Origin: Chitinophaga ginsengisoli
GTDB taxonomy: Bacteria > Bacteroidota > Bacteroidia > Chitinophagales > Chitinophagaceae
Reading direction: 5' to 3'
NCBI RefSeq assembly: GCF_003014595.1
Contig: NZ_PYGK01000004.1
Location: forward strand, 124,001 to 188,000
DNA length: 64,000 nucleotides
Notes under the pieces: generated by a model
Seen by the model: only the letters and a program-made list of their open reading frames with translations
Database searches by the model: none
Told to the model about the DNA's origin: nothing
Made by a program: the position numbers and the translations under genes
In this document: in pieces, positions 63,332-64,000 of the stretch
How the letters are laid out: the number at the start of each line of letters is the position of its first letter
How positions within the stretch are numbered: position 1 is the first letter of the stretch

Positions 63332-64000
63332 ATGAAAACGCAACCCGTTATCATTGCCGGAGCCGGTATCGCCGGTTTAAGCATTGCTTATGAATTACAG
63401 CAGAAAGGAATTCCTTACGAGATACTGGAAGCAGGATCTCACGCAGGTGGTATGATCAAATCATTACATGTGGATGGATATGAACTGGATGCCGGACCGA
63501 ATTCTTTTGCTGCTTCACCGGAAGTAATGGCCTACATTGATCAACTCGGATTGCGGGACAAGGTGCTGGAAGCAACTTCCGCAAGTAAACACCGCTTCCT
63601 GGTCAGAAATAATCAGCTACACGCGGTATCTCCCCATCCGCTTAAAATACTGAAATCAAATTATATCAGTGGTGGCGCCAAATGGCGCTTGTTTACAGAA
63701 AGGTTCCGCAGCCCCCATCCGGCTGAAGGTGAAGAATCAGTGAGTTCTTTTGTGAACCGCCGTTTCGGACGTGAGATCAATGAGTATCTGTTTGAACCTA
63801 TTTTGTCAGGTATCTATGCCGGTAATCCCGATCTTATGTCTATTGCAGAGGTATTACCGATGTTGCCGCAGTGGGAGAAGAAGTATGGCAGTGTGACCAA
63901 AGGGCTCATGAAGAATATGAAAGCGATGGGCGGCCGTAAGATCATTGCTTTTAAAGGTGGCAATGCGGTACTGACAGAAAAACTGTTATCCCTGCTGACA
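63332..64000 (+). CDS. hemG: Protoporphyrinogen oxidase (HemG/HemY type), cut by the window end
   Basis: Starts at ATG 63332, 32 bases after hemH, and stays open for 223 codons to the last base. It begins with the FAD-binding IIAGAGIAGLSIAYEL, followed by EAGSHAGGMI and DAGPNSFAASPEVM, typical of HemY-class flavin oxidases that make protoporphyrin IX. Position after ferrochelatase supports this. The C-terminal half lies beyond the window. Confidence 0.92.
   Translation, partial: MKTQPVIIAGAGIAGLSIAYELQQKGIPYEILEAGSHAGGMIKSLHVDGYELDAGPNSFAASPEVMAYIDQLGLRDKVLEATSASKHRFLVRNNQLHAVSPHPLKILKSNYISGGAKWRLFTERFRSPHPAEGEESVSSFVNRRFGREINEYLFEPILSGIYAGNPDLMSIAEVLPMLPQWEKKYGSVTKGLMKNMKAMGGRKIIAFKGGNAVLTEKLLSLLT

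Overview
The window looks like chromosomal DNA of an aerobic Bacteroidota, most likely a Chitinophagaceae (Chitinophaga-like) bacterium. The evidence is: many genes are preceded by the Bacteroidota promoter type (-33 TTG, about 19-21 bp, -7 TAnnTTTG) and lack clear Shine-Dalgarno sites; there is a TonB-dependent receptor with a carboxypeptidase-like N-terminal domain, an M56/TonB sensor with a BlaI repressor, and an arginine operon with the N-succinylornithine-type carbamoyltransferase. The genus is inference. The window is dense housekeeping DNA with no prophage, transposase, CRISPR array or recognisable defence locus.

Layout. 0.1-8.6 kb: arginine operon GNAT-argG-argC-argD-argF'-argB-argE-argH, closed by a 30-bp perfect stem. 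8.7-13.1 kb (minus): a secreted protein of unknown function and a TonB-dependent receptor under a TPP riboswitch, hence probably thiamin-related uptake. 13.3-16.8 kb: ssb, initiator tRNA, era, der and a tiny Ala/Thr-rich lipoprotein. 16.9-17.7 kb: intergenic repeat island A. 17.7-21.8 kb: S41 protease (minus), a sugar kinase plus murQ (peptidoglycan amino-sugar recycling), and an unknown protein. 22-25.5 kb: sdhCAB. 25.6-30.7 kb: Tat-exported Gfo/Idh/MocA oxidoreductase, lipoprotein prolyl-oligopeptidase-type peptidase, murI and carbonic anhydrase (minus). 31-38.5 kb: ABC-F ATPase, response regulator, membrane coiled-coil protein, DEDDy exonuclease plus holA, ribF, purM. 38.5-40.2 kb: M56/TonB sensor and BlaI repressor. 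40.2-40.8 kb: repeat island C. 40.8-49.8 kb: ftsE, rpsO, pnp, NIPSNAP protein, unknown secreted protein, prmA, plsY, M48 lipoprotein, oxyR. 49.9-50.5 kb: repeat island B. 50.6-54.6 kb: secreted protein, glycosyltransferase, methyltransferase, esterase. 54.8-64 kb: heme genes hemA-C-D-E-F-B-L (minus), with divergent hemH and a hemG/hemY gene cut by the window end.

The most unusual material is non-coding. Islands A and B, about 33 kb apart, are two copies in the same orientation of one ~0.6-0.7 kb element built from two large imperfect hairpins. The copies differ by at least one compensatory base-pair change in a stem. Copy A also carries a nine-fold 10-bp repeat and a four-fold 31-bp repeat made from one hairpin arm. 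Island C is unrelated in sequence but holds a ~158-bp near-perfect palindrome beside ~75-bp tandem repeats. No function is assigned to any of these. Statements about families come from general knowledge; no database search was run.
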